This document shows, one piece after another, positions 6,315-12,187 of a DNA stretch of 12,864 nucleotides. A model generated the notes under the pieces. The model was not told where the DNA came from, did not search any database, and was given only the letters and a program-made list of their open reading frames with translations. The stretch is taken from positions 1-12,864 of the forward strand of contig WAML01000098.1 of NCBI GenBank assembly GCA_015522345.1, read 5' to 3'. A program made the translations under genes and the position numbers. Numbering within the stretch: position 1 is the stretch's first letter; each line of letters opens with the position of its first letter. This stretch comes from Desulfurococcales archaeon. GTDB lineage: Archaea > Thermoproteota > Thermoprotei_A > Sulfolobales > Desulfurococcaceae.

Positions 6315-7439
6315 TTGTCTGTAGCTGTTATAGATTATAGAAAATACCCATTTATAGCGGATGTAGATGAGATTATTAGGAGACGCTGGCCAGGGCTTTC
6401 TTTAACAGATATATTATTAATTAATGGTAGTAGAGTTAGTGAGTACGCTATTCAAATAGTAAGAGATGTTATTGAAAAAGGTAGAGTGCCTAGTCCTTAT
6501 TTATCTACTGAAGAAGAAGTTGCTTCATTCTACATAATAATCCTATTAGGTTCTCTACTTGGTAACAAATGGTTAATAGATAGAATAGCTATAGCATACT
6601 CAAAGAGGACAATAGAGTATTTAAAAAACGAGGGGCCAGAAACCATAGTTGCTCTAGGTAACAAAATAGGCGTAAGACTCGAATACAGAGTTTATAATGT
6701 CCCTAAAATACCTATTGGTGTACGTAAAGGTGTTATACGCTATAAAATTCTTCCATACATACTACCTCTCGAAGACTATTTACGTATATCCAAGAGATTA
6801 TCCATGGATCCCAAGTATTCATTAGTAAATCAGATCGTTGATCGGGGCTTAGTATATACTGATAGTGAAATAATTATTAGATTATTAGGCGAAGCCGTTG
6901 TAGAATATATTAAGAAAATGTTTAAGCCTATAAAGGAGGTTCCTGAGCCTTTAAAGAAGTACATAGAATATGTTAGGAGTATTTTAGAGAAAGAGTCTAG
7001 TAAAGAAGTTACAGTATATTCAAGAGCTCGTTTAGAGTATGAAGAAATATCTGAAATGGGGATAGTAGAAGAAGCGTTTCCGCCCTGCATGAAGGACTTA
7101 ATTAATAGATTAAGAAATGGAGAGAATCTGGGGCATCAAGAAAGATTTGCTATTGCAGCATTTCTTCTTAGAATAGGCATGGATGTAGATAATGTACTAG
7201 AGTTATTTAAGAATTCACCTGATTTTAATGAAAGAATAGCAAGATATCAAATAGAGCATATAGCTGGATTGAGGGGTTCGAGAAAACAATATTTACCTTA
7301 TAGCTGTAGTACTATGAAAAGCCTTGGCTTATGTAAAGACCCTAATTGTAAGAGTAAGAATCCATTAAATGCTTATTATAGAAATTTAAAGAAGATAAAA
7401 CGGAAAATAAGACAGGGTAATATAGGCAAAAAGAAGTAG
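6315..7439 (+). CDS. priL: DNA primase large subunit PriL
   Basis: Regulatory subunit (p58/PriL) of the archaeo-eukaryotic primase, 374 aa, a normal archaeal length. With the catalytic PriS it makes RNA or DNA primers at the fork. The C-terminal domain keeps the four cysteines of the 4Fe-4S cluster: C258 (PPCMKDL), C331 (PYSCSTM), C340 (LGLC) and C345 (DPNC). Around them are the family motifs GENLGHQERFAIAAFLLRIG (269-288) and FNERIARYQIEHIAG (304-318). The N-terminal ~200 residues are mostly helical and would contact PriS. The start is TTG with a weak GTGGGGT Shine-Dalgarno. No other start is found before the conserved N-terminus. PriS is not in the window. The gene follows the candidate RNA and may share its promoter. 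Confidence 0.95.
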   Translation: MSVAVIDYRKYPFIADVDEIIRRRWPGLSLTDILLINGSRVSEYAIQIVRDVIEKGRVPSPYLSTEEEVASFYIIILLGSLLGNKWLIDRIAIAYSKRTIEYLKNEGPETIVALGNKIGVRLEYRVYNVPKIPIGVRKGVIRYKILPYILPLEDYLRISKRLSMDPKYSLVNQIVDRGLVYTDSEIIIRLLGEAVVEYIKKMFKPIKEVPEPLKKYIEYVRSILEKESSKEVTVYSRARLEYEEISEMGIVEEAFPPCMKDLINRLRNGENLGHQERFAIAAFLLRIGMDVDNVLELFKNSPDFNERIARYQIEHIAGLRGSRKQYLPYSCSTMKSLGLCKDPNCKSKNPLNAYYRNLKKIKRKIRQGNIGKKK

Positions 7440-7459
7440 CTTCAACAATAGATCGTAAC

Positions 7460-7468
7460 TTTAAAAAG
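7460..7468 (+). promoter_or_regulatory. Candidate TATA box for the unknown/PAP2 gene pair
   Basis: TTTAAAAAG lies about 21 bases after the priL stop. It would start transcription near 7487-7493, right before the Shine-Dalgarno AGGTGA at 7493-7498, giving a very short leader. Confidence 0.4.
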
Positions 7469-7506
7469 CTATATTCTAGAAAACAATTGATTAGGTGAAT
7501 AAATAC

Positions 7507-7929
7507 TTGGCTTTAAATAAGACTATTGTAATTAAGGCTAGGAAAGGAAATATCGTTGAAGAGTATGTTATTGAAAAAGAATATCGAAGAGTTGTTAAAG
7601 AAGTAGCTATTAAAGCTTTAAATGAATGGGACCCTATGTTATCAAACTTCGATATAATGAGATACGATTACTCTATTGAAAAAACACTGCCGTTAAAACC
7701 CGAGGAGGTAGATATAATCATGGAACTTAGTCCCCGAAGAGATAAAGATAAAGTAGTATTTAGCATTCCTATGTACATAGTTAGTTATAAGAATTATAAA
7801 ATTGGCGATCAATTAATCGATGAAGAAGTATATGTAGTTGCTCCTTATATTGGCGATGAATATAAGAAATATGTGTATGAAGTCGGAATTATGGCCACTG
7901 CTGAGGAAGAAGAAAGTGGCGGAGAATAA
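7507..7929 (+). CDS. Uncharacterised small acidic protein
   Basis: I do not recognise this family. It is about 140 aa, soluble, with no membrane segment, signal or cysteine motif. It begins with a basic strand (NKTIVIKARKGNIVEEYVIEKEY), has a helical middle (RRVVKEVAIKALNEWDPML), then beta-like stretches (KVVFSIPMYIVSY, EEVYVVAPYIG), and ends in an acidic tail (AEEEESGGE). Start choice: GTG 7495 would add four residues, but that GTG lies inside AGGTGA, a Shine-Dalgarno spaced eight bases from TTG 7507. With the nearby TATA box, a nearly leaderless GTG 7495 start is also possible. It overlaps the PAP2-like gene by 14 bp, so the two are probably co-expressed. It could be one of the archaeal DUF families; I cannot name one. 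Confidence 0.8.
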   Translation: MALNKTIVIKARKGNIVEEYVIEKEYRRVVKEVAIKALNEWDPMLSNFDIMRYDYSIEKTLPLKPEEVDIIMELSPRRDKDKVVFSIPMYIVSYKNYKIGDQLIDEEVYVVAPYIGDEYKKYVYEVGIMATAEEEESGGE

Positions 7930-8524
7930 TAGATTAGTTACTACTATGTATACAATTATATCGATCTTTACATCAGTGCCATTTATAGCATTATATGTCA
8001 TACTAGTGCTTTATTTTAATAGTTTTTTATTACATAGTGAATTTCTTTTGCTAATAGCTACCCTAGTTTTGTCGCCAATACTTATAACACTGTATTACTC
8101 TTACAAACTTGGGATAGAATGGGATTTCCCGGAAAGAAGACATAGAATTAAGCCCTTTACACTAATAGTACTATTTTACTTACTGGGGCTCATACTTCTC
8201 TTTTTCGTAGAAGCAGGTTTCCGTTCTCTATTTCTACAATTTGCTTATCTAGTTAATGGAATTTTCTCATTATCTATAACACTAAGGACTAAAATAAGTC
8301 TCCATGTGGCTGGTATTGTTGGTCCTTCGACATATATGTTTATAATTAAGATGTTTCTCCATGGATGCGCTCTTCTCGCACTATCTATTTTTGTAGGATA
8401 CATAAGAATATTTCTACACCGACATACTTTAGACCAAGTTATATTAGGTGGAGTTGTATCAGTAATATCAACTATTATAGCATACTGTATTACAATTATA
8501 TTGCATACTACAATATTAGGATAA
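7916..8524 (+). CDS. PAP2-superfamily-like integral membrane phosphatase
   Basis: Polytopic membrane protein, 202 aa, with about six hydrophobic helices. It carries degenerate PAP2 (phosphatidic acid phosphatase/undecaprenyl-diphosphatase) motifs: FPERRHRIKPF (71-81) at motif 1, KISLHVAG (126-133, H130) at the PSGH position, and GYIRIFLHRHTLDQVILGG (161-179) at motif 3, with R164-x5-H170. The final Asp of the usual R-x5-H-x3-D is Gln (Q174). The family removes phosphate from lipid phosphates or diphosphates outside the membrane; in archaea this may be a polyprenyl phosphate carrier. Start choice: a longer frame opens at 7838, but GTG 7916 has GAGG nine bases upstream and leaves only a 14-bp overlap with the previous gene. 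A T5 run at 8573-8577 may terminate the unit. The family call is moderate because the motifs are divergent. Confidence 0.7.
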   Translation: MAENNRLVTTMYTIISIFTSVPFIALYVILVLYFNSFLLHSEFLLLIATLVLSPILITLYYSYKLGIEWDFPERRHRIKPFTLIVLFYLLGLILLFFVEAGFRSLFLQFAYLVNGIFSLSITLRTKISLHVAGIVGPSTYMFIIKMFLHGCALLALSIFVGYIRIFLHRHTLDQVILGGVVSVISTIIAYCITIILHTTILG

Positions 8525-8572
8525 TAACATGAAGAAAATAGTAATAGGAGAGAAATATTTCATTACCTAATG

Positions 8573-8577
8573 TTTTT
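8573..8577 (+). terminator. Poly-T terminator after the PAP2-like gene
   Basis: A TTTTT run lies about 50 bases past the stop of the PAP2-like gene, in the 154-bp gap before nmd3. It is a short archaeal-type signal without a clear hairpin. Confidence 0.3.
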
Positions 8578-8678
8578 AGAATAAATTAAATAAGTCTATT
8601 AAACTTCCTTTAGTCTTAGGAAATGTCTGAGTAATAACTAAGGTTAATAAAGATAATTATTGGGTAGGGTTGTAAATA

Positions 8679-9392
8679 TTGGCTCGTTACTGTATATACT
8701 GTGGTGCAGAAAGTACTCCTGAGAATCCAGTAGTAGGGAGTGTATGTTTACACTGTAGAATTAAGCGTGGAGAGCTTGTTCGACTAAAAACGGATAGGAT
8801 AAAGATTGATTTATGCAAAATATGTTATTCAGTTAAGATAGGGTATAAATGGATGCAAAGTTCAGGTTTTGAAGACGCTATTTTACTTGTAGTTAGAGAA
8901 ATTATTCCCCGTCTATTAGTTGTAAGCGACTATGTAGAAAATGTCCGTATAAAGGGGTATAGACTTCTCACAGTTGCTTCATGGCATACTCTAGTTGAAC
9001 TAGAAATTTCTGGAGTATATGGTGGTAAAGTCTTTACAGTGAGAAAGAATATATCAATATATTTTAATCCCGTAAAATGCCCAAGATGTATAATGTATGA
9101 TAGTAGAGAATTTGAGGCAGTACTTCAGCTGAGAGGATACAATTTATCTGCTGTAGAGAAAATTGTTAGTAAGGAAATAGCTAAAGATAAAAGACTGGCC
9201 ACAGACCTAATTGATGTAATTAAAGTAGAAGACGGCGTTGATATATACTTTTATACCCATGGAGCAGCACGTAAACTAGCACGTAGATTAGTTAATAGGC
9301 TTGGTGGAAGAATCTTAGAGACTTTTGAAGAAGCTGGTACACGAAGTGGCAGGCAGAGAGCAAGATTGTATATTAGCCTAAGAAAGGCTTAG
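8679..9392 (+). CDS. NMD3 family protein, archaeal homologue of the 60S export adaptor
   Basis: Archaeal NMD3, 237 aa, the short form without the eukaryotic export-signal tail. Eukaryotic NMD3 binds the 60S subunit and links it to nuclear export; the archaeal protein is thought to act in large-subunit assembly or quality control. Seen: two zinc sites, C5-x2-C8 with C23-x2-C26 (YCIYCG, CLHC) and C46-x2-C49 with C134-x2-C137 (LCKIC, KCPRC), followed by the family hallmark FEAVLQLRG (145-153). The remainder covers the middle domain (VEDGVDIYFYTHGAARKLARRLVNRLGG) and a basic C-terminus. The start is TTG and no in-frame alternative precedes it. A TATA-like TTAATAAAG (8644-8652) suggests its own promoter, and T-rich 9414-9425 a terminator. 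Confidence 0.93.
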   Translation: MARYCIYCGAESTPENPVVGSVCLHCRIKRGELVRLKTDRIKIDLCKICYSVKIGYKWMQSSGFEDAILLVVREIIPRLLVVSDYVENVRIKGYRLLTVASWHTLVELEISGVYGGKVFTVRKNISIYFNPVKCPRCIMYDSREFEAVLQLRGYNLSAVEKIVSKEIAKDKRLATDLIDVIKVEDGVDIYFYTHGAARKLARRLVNRLGGRILETFEEAGTRSGRQRARLYISLRKA

Positions 9393-9413
9393 ACACCCTC
9401 TCACATTCATAAG

Positions 9414-9425
9414 TTTATTTTTCTT
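9414..9425 (+). terminator. T-rich terminator after the NMD3 gene
   Basis: TTTATTTTTCTT begins about 20 bases past the NMD3 stop. It contains a T5 run and fits an archaeal intrinsic terminator. Confidence 0.45.
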
Positions 9426-9462
9426 AATTAACGACTTCGTTTATAAAACAATGTTATATAAA

Positions 9463-9545
9463 CTAATTTCCCACTTTATATTGACAGTACATAAAATATA
9501 TTATGGAATTAGTGGGACAATATTTAATTAGGTATTTGAATTCAA
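9463..9545 (+). promoter_or_regulatory. Promoter with inverted repeats, upstream of the Lrp-type gene
   Basis: A TATA-like ATAAAATATATTA (9491-9503) would start transcription near 9525. It is flanked by matching arms: CTAATTTCCCACT (9463-9475) upstream and GGAATTAGTGGG (9505-9516) downstream, which share CCCACT/AGTGGG and CTAATT/AATTAG. A 10-bp palindrome TTGAATTCAA lies at 9536-9545, past the start site. Lrp proteins often repress their own promoters, so these are plausible autoregulatory sites. Confidence 0.4.
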
Positions 9546-9575
9546 TTATGCATGTGCTCAGAATACGGTGGTACA

Positions 9576-10118
9576 ATGAAGAATATTAATAACAATAATA
9601 AGACTATCAAATACACAGATCTTGTATTAATACGTGAGCTAACACGTGATGGAAGAATAAGTTTTAATGAATTAGCTAAACTAACTGGCTTAGCCTATAC
9701 TAGCATTAGAGAAAGAATTTTAAGACTTAGAGAAAGAGGGCTTCTGGATATAAAGCCTATGGTAAGTCCTAAGATATATGGGAATTATGGTGCATTACTT
9801 AAAATTAAAACAAAGGCTCCAGGCAGAATAGTTGATCTATTAAGTAAATGTAATAGAGTGCTATCTCTTATGACTAATAGAGAATATGTTATAGTAACCC
9901 TAGTGGCGCCATCATACATAGAGTTGTTGTTTCTCGTAGACTCTATAATCAGGCGCGTAGATGTAGATATTGAAGAATATTCTATAGAATACGGTAAAGT
10001 ACCTGAAGGATTTCTTATACCACTAAGAAATCCTGAACCTGCTTGCAACAATTGTAAAATAAGAGAAATATATGGGTGCCGAGGATGTCTACCAGTACTT
10101 AGAATAAAAGGAAGATAA
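9576..10118 (+). CDS. Lrp/AsnC-family regulator with C-terminal CxxC-x7-CxxC tail
   Basis: Transcription factor of about 180 aa from ATG 9576. The N-terminal winged helix is typical of Lrp: LVLIRELTRDGRISFNELAKLTGLAYTSIRERILRLRERGLL. It is followed by an RAM/ACT-like effector and oligomer domain (IVDLLSKCNRVLSLMTNREYVIVTLVAPSYIELLFLVDSIIRRVDVDIEEYSIEYG). The unusual part is the tail PEPACNNCKIREIYGCRGC, with cysteines at 157, 160, 168 and 171 that could bind zinc or an Fe-S cluster. Start choice: ATG 9552 adds eight residues, but GGTGGT ends three bases before ATG 9576. A run of Asn codons near the start is low-complexity. The gene stands alone and converges with the 95-aa gene. The ligand (amino acid or redox/metal signal) is unknown. 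Confidence 0.88.
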   Translation: MKNINNNNKTIKYTDLVLIRELTRDGRISFNELAKLTGLAYTSIRERILRLRERGLLDIKPMVSPKIYGNYGALLKIKTKAPGRIVDLLSKCNRVLSLMTNREYVIVTLVAPSYIELLFLVDSIIRRVDVDIEEYSIEYGKVPEGFLIPLRNPEPACNNCKIREIYGCRGCLPVLRIKGR

Positions 10119-10159
10119 GTAGCTATAGAGATAACTTATTACTTTTGTTGTGAAATACG

Positions 10160-10447
10160 TTAATACATATACTCTAAGTACTTACCGTAAATTGCTTCTC
10201 TCAATAATTCTTCAGTGGTCTCTTCGCCCAAGACTATATAAGCTATTTTCTTTACTGAGTATAAATCGAGTTTTCTACGGACTCTGTATATTGTTCTCCT
10301 AAGCTCAGGATGCTCGTACATGAGCATTCTAAGTATTTCCATAAAAAGTCTTCTTCCATCACTATTGAGTACTTCTTTATGGAAGTACTTATTATAGTGT
10401 ATAAGGAGCTTCTTAAGTAAATTTTCTACATCTTTACCAAACTTCAT
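10160..10447 (-). CDS. Small helical protein of unknown function
   Basis: I do not recognise this 95-aa protein. It is strongly basic and predicted mostly helical: FGKDVENLLKKLLIHYNKYFHK, RRLFMEILRMLMYEHPELRRTIYRVRRKLD, and YSVKKIAYIVLGEETTEELLREAIYGKYLEYMY. It has no cysteine, no membrane segment and no clear catalytic motif. The middle helix with many Arg residues could bind nucleic acid. The ATG overlaps the upstream stop as TAATG (1 base), so translation is probably coupled to the DUF2797-like gene. It converges with the Lrp-type gene over 41 bases that hold no strong terminator. Confidence 0.75.
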   Translation of the reverse strand: MKFGKDVENLLKKLLIHYNKYFHKEVLNSDGRRLFMEILRMLMYEHPELRRTIYRVRRKLDLYSVKKIAYIVLGEETTEELLREAIYGKYLEYMY

Positions 10448-11301
10448 TATCTTGGAACCCTAATGCTGTTCTTGTGAAGGAGATTCTTCGAGTGTACTAT
10501 AAAGTATTCATTGGTGTTAATTCTATTTAAGAGAATATAGCCCATCCAGTAATCAATTACTTCCAAAACTTCTTCTTTAATTTTATCTAAATTCGTTTCT
10601 ATAGCTTTAACATAGTATGTAATATCTATTGAAGGCAGTATTCTTATGAAGGCTATGTCCTCAAGATCTATGTGTATTCCTATATTTTCTCTCTGTAGTC
10701 TATTTAGTGAAGAGTATAGTTTTCTATAGGAAAGCTTGGGTGGATAAGAAAGGACATTCTTTAAACTTCTTTTCTTGGGTCTTTCAGTAAATTCTTTTAT
10801 TCTAGAAATCTTTAACTCAATCTCTCTAGCTTTTAATGAACTCTTAGTTTCATATATTTTAGTAGCTATTATATGAGGTTGTTCACTTATTCTTTCTAAG
10901 AATCTCCAGGAACGTGTAACACCAACTTTTAACCCATGACCGTAGTCGAGTATATAGATAGTATACTCTATTTTATCATTATATAGTGCATCCAATAATC
11001 TACATGCATATAACGAAGCATATCCTGCTGAAGTAACACACTTATTATACAAAGCTCTATGTGAGTCTATATGGGCGTTACAATAGCCGATTTTAGAACT
11101 GACTTTACGTAGGCAGTAATTTCTATCAAATGGATTATCTTTTCTATCTAATGGTCCATCATGCCATCTACAATAATCACTTGATTTTTCCTGAATAACG
11201 ATCTTGTCTCCTGGAGCCACTAAATTAAGGCTTCCATCATCTATGTGTTGTACTATTATGCCACGAAAGACTAGTTTATACTCTATAAGAGACTTGTTCA
11301 A
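10447..11301 (-). CDS. DUF2797-like protein with Cys/His metal site
   Basis: Protein of 284 aa. The N-terminal half carries a likely zinc site: YCRWH (C44, H47), C63, and YCNAH (C74, H77). It is followed by YTIYILDYGHGLKVGVTR (113-130) and RISEQPHIIATKIYETKS, which match the pattern of DUF2797 proteins: a YL-x-KVGVTR core and an EQ-x-A-x-I block reminiscent of the GIY-YIG fold. No function is established for that family that I know of. Cys/His residues near a GIY-YIG-like core could mean a nucleic-acid enzyme, which is inference. The start is TTG with a weak Shine-Dalgarno, and no better start exists before the conserved region. It is transcribed after adk, but a hairpin with T6 and a perfect palindrome lie between, so it probably has its own regulated promoter. 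Confidence 0.75.
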   Translation of the reverse strand: MNKSLIEYKLVFRGIIVQHIDDGSLNLVAPGDKIVIQEKSSDYCRWHDGPLDRKDNPFDRNYCLRKVSSKIGYCNAHIDSHRALYNKCVTSAGYASLYACRLLDALYNDKIEYTIYILDYGHGLKVGVTRSWRFLERISEQPHIIATKIYETKSSLKAREIELKISRIKEFTERPKKRSLKNVLSYPPKLSYRKLYSSLNRLQRENIGIHIDLEDIAFIRILPSIDITYYVKAIETNLDKIKEEVLEVIDYWMGYILLNRINTNEYFIVHSKNLLHKNSIRVPR

Positions 11302-11357
11302 TCCTGTAGATATACCTAAAAATTTGTCAAGACCCTGTGACGTAAATGTTGATCTAC

Positions 11358-11377
11358 TATAGAACCTAGGTTCTATA
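11358..11377. promoter_or_regulatory. Perfect 20-bp palindrome, candidate operator
   Basis: TATAGAACCT followed directly by its reverse complement AGGTTCTATA, with no spacer and no mismatch. On the minus strand its edge overlaps TTTTTTATA, a possible TATA box for the DUF2797-like gene, whose start is 57 bases downstream. A dimeric regulator bound here would block that promoter. Confidence 0.5.
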
Positions 11378-11418
11378 AAAAATATCCTTGGTATAACTAC
11401 TACTATAGTTAATCACCA
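11377..11418 (-). terminator. Hairpin plus T6 terminator of adk
   Basis: On the minus strand, 21 bases past the adk stop, TGGT and AACTA pair with TAGTT and ACCA around a short loop (11389-11418, one internal loop). After a few bases TTTTTT follows (11382-11377). The T-run also touches the palindrome, so the end of adk and the next promoter are packed together. Confidence 0.5.
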
Positions 11419-11438
11419 GTATAATTGGTCTATATTAA

Positions 11439-12116
11439 CTAAACTACTTTTACATCAGGTCTACAAGGCTCTATCTTTAATATGCCTCTACTAATTAATG
11501 TTTTTTCAAGCATGGGAATGGCTTTATCACTGCCTATGGTGTTATCTATTTCTATTAATAGATTCTTTTCTCTATAATACTCTATTATTGGGTTGAAGGT
11601 CTGGTAATATACTTCATATCTTTTCTTAATAACTTCGGGTTCATCATCTTTTCTTCTAATCAATGGTGTTCCATCGTCGTCGCATTTTAGATCATTTTTG
11701 GGTGGATTGAATTTTAAGTTGTATACTCTACCACATTTAGGACAGACGTATCTGGCACTAAGTCTTTCAATAGCTACTTCCATAGGGACATATATGTAGA
11801 TAGCTGCATCTATTGACGCAAACCCATCTAATGCTTTTGCCTGATTTATTGTACGTGGGAATCCATCTAATATAAAGCCTTTCTTAGTATCTGGTTCCTG
11901 TAGCCTCTTCTTAACTATTTCAATAACTATTTCATCTGGTACAAGTAGCCCTTTTTCCACGTATTCCTTCGCTTTTTTACCAAGCTCTGTTCCTTTCTCT
12001 ATCTCTGCTCTAAATATATCGCCAGTGCTTATATGTGGTATACAATATTTTCTGGAAAAGTATTTAGCGAAAGTACCTTTTCCTGCACCTGGCGGCCCCA
12101 ACAAAACTACTTTCAT
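11439..12116 (-). CDS. adk: Adenylate kinase, long form with zinc-type LID
   Basis: Converts ATP + AMP to 2 ADP in the cytoplasm; 225 aa. Seen: P-loop GPPGAGKGT (7-15), AMP-site STGDIFR (30-36) and GFILDGFPRT (80-89), and a LID (about 121-158) with C125-x2-C128 and C145-x2-D148, which should hold structural zinc, then RKDD (155-158). This is the bacterial-like zinc-LID type, not the short trimeric AdkA of Sulfolobus and methanogens. Other crenarchaea also carry it, so it is not evidence of recent transfer. The start ATG follows GGTGGG closely. A good TATA box lies about 50 bases upstream, so adk has its own promoter although aspS precedes it on the same strand. The C-terminal tail (KIEPCRPDVKVV) is a short extension. 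Confidence 0.96.
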   Translation of the reverse strand: MKVVLLGPPGAGKGTFAKYFSRKYCIPHISTGDIFRAEIEKGTELGKKAKEYVEKGLLVPDEIVIEIVKKRLQEPDTKKGFILDGFPRTINQAKALDGFASIDAAIYIYVPMEVAIERLSARYVCPKCGRVYNLKFNPPKNDLKCDDDGTPLIRRKDDEPEVIKKRYEVYYQTFNPIIEYYREKNLLIEIDNTIGSDKAIPMLEKTLISRGILKIEPCRPDVKVV

Positions 12117-12163
12117 ATACCCACCCCAGTCTATCGATAATTCGTAAAGTATATGATATACGA

Positions 12164-12173
12164 TTTATATATA
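12164..12173 (-). promoter_or_regulatory. TATA box of adk
   Basis: On the minus strand the sequence reads TATATATAAA, a strong archaeal TATA box. It would start transcription near 12140 and give a leader of about 25 bases carrying GGGGTGGG just before the ATG. Confidence 0.5.
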
Positions 12174-12187
12174 CTGCTGATCTCTTA

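Noticed and set aside
7838..7915. N-terminal extension of the PAP2-like gene
   Set aside because: It would overlap the upstream gene by over 90 bases in another frame and gives a charged sequence before the first helix. GTG 7916 has a proper Shine-Dalgarno.
7813..8001. Minus-strand frame antisense to the small acidic protein and PAP2-like genes
   Set aside because: It is antisense to two overlapping genes with good starts, and its hydrophobic, Ile/Phe-rich product is typical of AT-rich antisense reading.
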